Source: an uncultured Prevotellaceae bacterium
GTDB taxonomy: Bacteria; Bacteroidota; Bacteroidia; Bacteroidales; Bacteroidaceae
DNA: 64,000 nucleotides
Assembly (NCBI GenBank): GCA_946405805.1
Contig: CAMJIL010000001.1
Span: 36,584-100,583 of the forward strand
Direction: 5' to 3'
Positions 61,685-64,000 of this stretch are shown here, in pieces. A program made the position numbers and the translations under genes. The notes beneath the pieces are model-generated. The model was not told the origin of the DNA, ran no database searches, and saw only the letters and a list, made by a program, of their open reading frames with translations. Every line of letters starts with the position of its first letter. Position 1 is the first letter of the stretch.

Positions 61685-63004
61685 TTATTTTATAATCTCT
61701 ACCCCCATATATGGAACCAACGCTGCTGGCACTTTGATGCCGTCTTCTGTTTGGTTGTTCTCGAGGATAGCAGCGACGATGCGAGGGAGGGCAAGGGCAG
61801 AACCGTTCAAGGTGTGGCAGAGCTCTGTCTTCTTTGTCTCGCTGTTGCGATAGCGACACTTCAGGCGGTTTGCCTGGTAAGTATCGAAGTTTGATACAGA
61901 TGATACCTCAAGCCAACGACCCTGTGCCTCAGAATAAACCTCGAAGTCATAGCAGATAGAAGATGTGAAACTCTGGTCGCCACCACACAGCAACAAGATT
62001 CTGTAAGGCAGCTCCAACTTCTTCAGCAGTCCCTCTACATGCTCCAGCATCTCCTTGTGAGACTCCTTTGAGTGCTCAGGCTTGTCGATGCGTACTATCT
62101 CTATCTTTGAGAATTCATGCAGGCGGTTCAGACCACGCACATCCTTACCATAGCTGCCAGCCTCTCTGCGGAAACACTGTGTGTAGGCACAGTTCTTGAT
62201 AGGCAAATCCTTCTCGTCGAGGATTACATCGCGATAGATGTTTGTCACAGGCACCTCTGCTGTTGGAATGAGATAAAGGTCATCCACCTCACAATGATAC
62301 ATCTGACCCTCCTTGTCAGGCAGCTGTCCTGTGCCGTAGCCAGAAGCCTGGTTAACAACTGTCGGAGGCATTATCTCTGTATATCCTGCTGCACGAGCCT
62401 GATCGAGGAAGAAGTTGATGAGGGCTCTCTGCAGACGTGCTCCCAAGCCGATATAGACAGGGAATCCAGCACCAGTAATCTTTACGCCCAAGTCAAAGTC
62501 GATGAGGTTATATTTCTTTGCCAGCTCCCAGTGGGGCAGTGGATTAGCGATACCCAGTGAAGGATTAACATCCCAGTTGCCGACGGTATCTGTGCCGTCA
62601 CACTCCTTCAGGTTGCTCTTTACCACATGGTTGTCTTCTGCAGCACTTCCTTCTGGTACTTCGTCGTAAGGAATGTTAGGAATCTGGCACAGCAATGTCA
62701 CGAGCTGCTGTTCAGCCTTAGCCTTCTCCTCTTCCAATGCCTTGCTTTTTTCCTTCAAGGCTGCAACATCAGCCTTAGCCTTTTCTGCAGCCTCTTTGTC
62801 GCCCTGCTTCATGAGCATACCGATGCGGCTGGCTTCCTTCTTCTGTTCTGAGAGGCAGTTGTCCAGTTCCTGTTGTGATTCACGACGTTTCTTGTCAACA
62901 GCAATAACCTCCTCTATAGCCTGCTCAGCATTAGGAAAGTGTTTCTTATTCAGTCCCGCAATAACGCGAGCCTTCTCTTCTGTAATAAGTTTTAATGTAA
63001 GCAT
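61685..63004 (-). CDS. serS: Seryl-tRNA synthetase
   Basis: The 439-residue class II synthetase charges tRNA-Ser. Residues 30-110 form the coiled-coil arm (EQAIEEVIAVDKKRRESQQELDNCLSEQKKEA and AEKAKADVAALKEKSKALEEE). The core has motif 1 near ALINFFLDQARAAGYTEIMPP (208-228), motif 2 NCAYTQCFRREAGSYGKDVRGLNRLHEFSKIEIV near 277-310, and motif 3 LNGSALALPRIVAAILENNQ near 405-424. Length and order are standard. A TAACTTTG promoter lies about 50 bases upstream. Confidence 0.97.
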   Translation of the reverse strand: MLTLKLITEEKARVIAGLNKKHFPNAEQAIEEVIAVDKKRRESQQELDNCLSEQKKEASRIGMLMKQGDKEAAEKAKADVAALKEKSKALEEEKAKAEQQLVTLLCQIPNIPYDEVPEGSAAEDNHVVKSNLKECDGTDTVGNWDVNPSLGIANPLPHWELAKKYNLIDFDLGVKITGAGFPVYIGLGARLQRALINFFLDQARAAGYTEIMPPTVVNQASGYGTGQLPDKEGQMYHCEVDDLYLIPTAEVPVTNIYRDVILDEKDLPIKNCAYTQCFRREAGSYGKDVRGLNRLHEFSKIEIVRIDKPEHSKESHKEMLEHVEGLLKKLELPYRILLLCGGDQSFTSSICYDFEVYSEAQGRWLEVSSVSNFDTYQANRLKCRYRNSETKKTELCHTLNGSALALPRIVAAILENNQTEDGIKVPAALVPYMGVEIIK

Positions 63005-63052
63005 TTTTAGTTTATAATGTTTTTAATTTTTTAATCTTAGATTAATTCCGCG

Positions 63053-63060
63053 CAAAGTTA
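63053..63060 (-). promoter_or_regulatory. -7 promoter element for serS
   Basis: The minus strand reads TAACTTTG. The leader is about 45 bases. The divergent DUF4468 gene promoter is 65 bases away. Confidence 0.7.
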
Positions 63061-63124
63061 CGAATTTTTTTTCATACCAACAAATAAATGTTATTTTTTT
63101 CTTGTGTGTTCAGATACTTTTATA

Positions 63125-63132
63125 TAATTTTG
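63125..63132 (+). promoter_or_regulatory. -7 promoter element for the DUF4468 gene
   Basis: TAATTTTG fits TAnnTTTG. The leader is about 47 bases to the ATG at 63184. Confidence 0.55.
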
Positions 63133-63183
63133 CAGCGGAAACCTCGATATTGTTATCGCTCGACAAAGTAAAAAACATTTGCT

Positions 63184-63936
63184 ATGATAAAAAATACAAT
63201 ACTTACCATTCTGCTCAGTCTTTGTGGAATTGCAATACCAGTTAATGCACAAGTGATGCGTGCTGCCGACCTTGAGAAGTATGCCAAAGAAAGATATGGT
63301 GACAAATGGCTTGATGCAGCTGCAAACCTCGCAAAAGACGTACGTTTCGACAAAAATCAGTCTATGACCTATCAAGAGGTTATTGAGGCTCCTGGCAAGA
63401 CCAAACAACAGCTCTATGTGATGCTCAACTATTGGGCCACCGCTACCTTCAAGGACAAGCAGGCTATAACTCTCAACGATAAGGATGCAGGCTGTATCAT
63501 CATCTCATCTACCATCGATGCTATTGCTGACCATACAGGCACGCTATATCGTTATATTGTGAATATCACGCCTATTATCAGGATAGACATCAAAGACGGC
63601 AAGGTGCGTGTGACATATACTGTGCAGAACTATGACGTGCTGAAGGTAGAGAGTGGTGGATGGCTGGGAGGCCTGACAGAGACGGACAAAGACCGCAACA
63701 GACGCAAAGATGTCTATGGTGATGGTAAGCGCATGAATGCCGACAAGACGGACAGACACCTCTATGACGAACAATGGCAGATAGACCTGCGCTATCCCTT
63801 CGTAGAGAAAGATTCCCAGAAGCGCACCTGCGCCAAAGCCCTCGTCATGACACATGCCTATTCTAATGCCATCATGGATAAGATAGAAGAAGCAGTCAAG
63901 AACGGTCTTATAGGCAACGAAGACGATAATTGGTAG
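63184..63936 (+). CDS. DUF4468 (TBP-like fold) domain secreted protein
   Basis: The 250-residue product has a signal peptide (MIKNTILTILLSLCGIAIPVNA). Then comes a short helical piece (MRAADLEKYAKERYGDKWLDAAANLA) and the DUF4468 domain: VIEAPGKTKQQLYVMLNYWATATFKDKQAITLNDKDAGCIIISST near 58-103, followed by strands YRYIVNITPIIRIDIKDGKVRVTYTVQNY. The C-terminal part is charged and helical. The family consists of exported Bacteroidales proteins of unknown function. The remaining 64 bases of the window after the stop hold no feature that I can see. Confidence 0.82.
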   Translation: MIKNTILTILLSLCGIAIPVNAQVMRAADLEKYAKERYGDKWLDAAANLAKDVRFDKNQSMTYQEVIEAPGKTKQQLYVMLNYWATATFKDKQAITLNDKDAGCIIISSTIDAIADHTGTLYRYIVNITPIIRIDIKDGKVRVTYTVQNYDVLKVESGGWLGGLTETDKDRNRRKDVYGDGKRMNADKTDRHLYDEQWQIDLRYPFVEKDSQKRTCAKALVMTHAYSNAIMDKIEEAVKNGLIGNEDDNW

Positions 63937-64000
63937 GACCGTAAAAGTTGTATCAATAAGTAAAGAACGTTTTCGTTAAGCCAGATGAGCAATGCCAAGC

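Noticed and set aside
1..64000. tRNA or rRNA genes
   Set aside because: I looked through the gaps between genes for cloverleaf ends with GTTCRA loops and for rRNA signatures and saw none. A dedicated search could still find one that I missed.

Overview
The window looks like a chromosomal segment of a Prevotella-like member of the Bacteroidales. The evidence is the repeated Bacteroidetes promoter -7 signal TAnnTTTG upstream of many genes, a type III glutamine synthetase, DUF4923, DUF4835, DUF3127, DUF4468 and DUF3784 proteins, a short CstA, a DUF4143 ATPase, and a fused NfnAB/GltA-type oxidoreductase. No rRNA, tRNA, CRISPR array, transposase or phage gene was seen. Most genes are ordinary housekeeping genes; the unusual content is repeat DNA between and inside them.

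Layout. 1-8.7 kb: secreted small proteins, glutamine synthetase III, a GHL10-type glycosidase, then divergently cstA, a beta-barrel protein and nadC. 8.7-13.1 kb (minus): an mtaB, glycosyltransferase, THUMP-like methyltransferase and MgtC cluster. 13.3 kb: a 53-residue lipoprotein with its own promoter and terminator. 13.8-21.5 kb (minus): tsaC, ClC channel, pyrD and tamB-like gene. 21.6-26.9 kb (minus): GDP-fucose synthase, a SIMPL protein, a GH43 enzyme and a broken or chimeric gene. 27.4-32.4 kb (plus): a DUF4143 ATPase and pyruvate:ferredoxin oxidoreductase. 32.6-35.6 kb (minus): serB, a NifX-like protein and a DUF389 membrane protein. 35.8-43.4 kb (minus): a tight seven-gene operon dnaN, 3'-5' exonuclease, DUF4835, recN, engB, ABC-F, SpoU methyltransferase. 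43.6-52.3 kb (plus): DUF3127, TetR, glmS, carB, dapA, HD hydrolase, menA. 52.4-54.9 kb (plus): serC, a four-helix-bundle gene and serA. 55-63 kb (minus): SLC13 transporter, pepD, DUF3784, nucleoside phosphorylase, Nfn/GltA fusion, serS. The last gene is a DUF4468 protein.

The genes together cover serine synthesis (serA, serB, serC), nitrogen assimilation (glutamine synthetase, GltA-like fusion), anaerobic pyruvate and electron metabolism (nifJ, Nfn), cell-wall and pyrimidine precursors (glmS, dapA, carB, pyrD), menaquinone (menA), NAD (nadC), and replication and repair (dnaN, recN).

The striking layer is a set of about twenty short arrays whose sequence differs from place to place (GTTAAAG, GTCAAAG, TTGAAAC, TTAGGAR, GTTAAGA, ATTGACA, AATTTTG, GTAAGAT, GTGAAAG, CTAAACT types) but whose period is almost always seven bases. 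Many begin at or within a few bases of a stop codon, with the purine-rich strand usually in mRNA sense; some supply the stop codon, and three sit in frame inside genes (fcl, ABC-F, SpoU methyltransferase). Several are joined to a G/C-rich palindromic module. A small four-helix-bundle gene of the S23/Avd-like family, flanked by inverted arrays of one heptamer type, has been placed between serC and serA. This combination is the best candidate here for an undescribed system.
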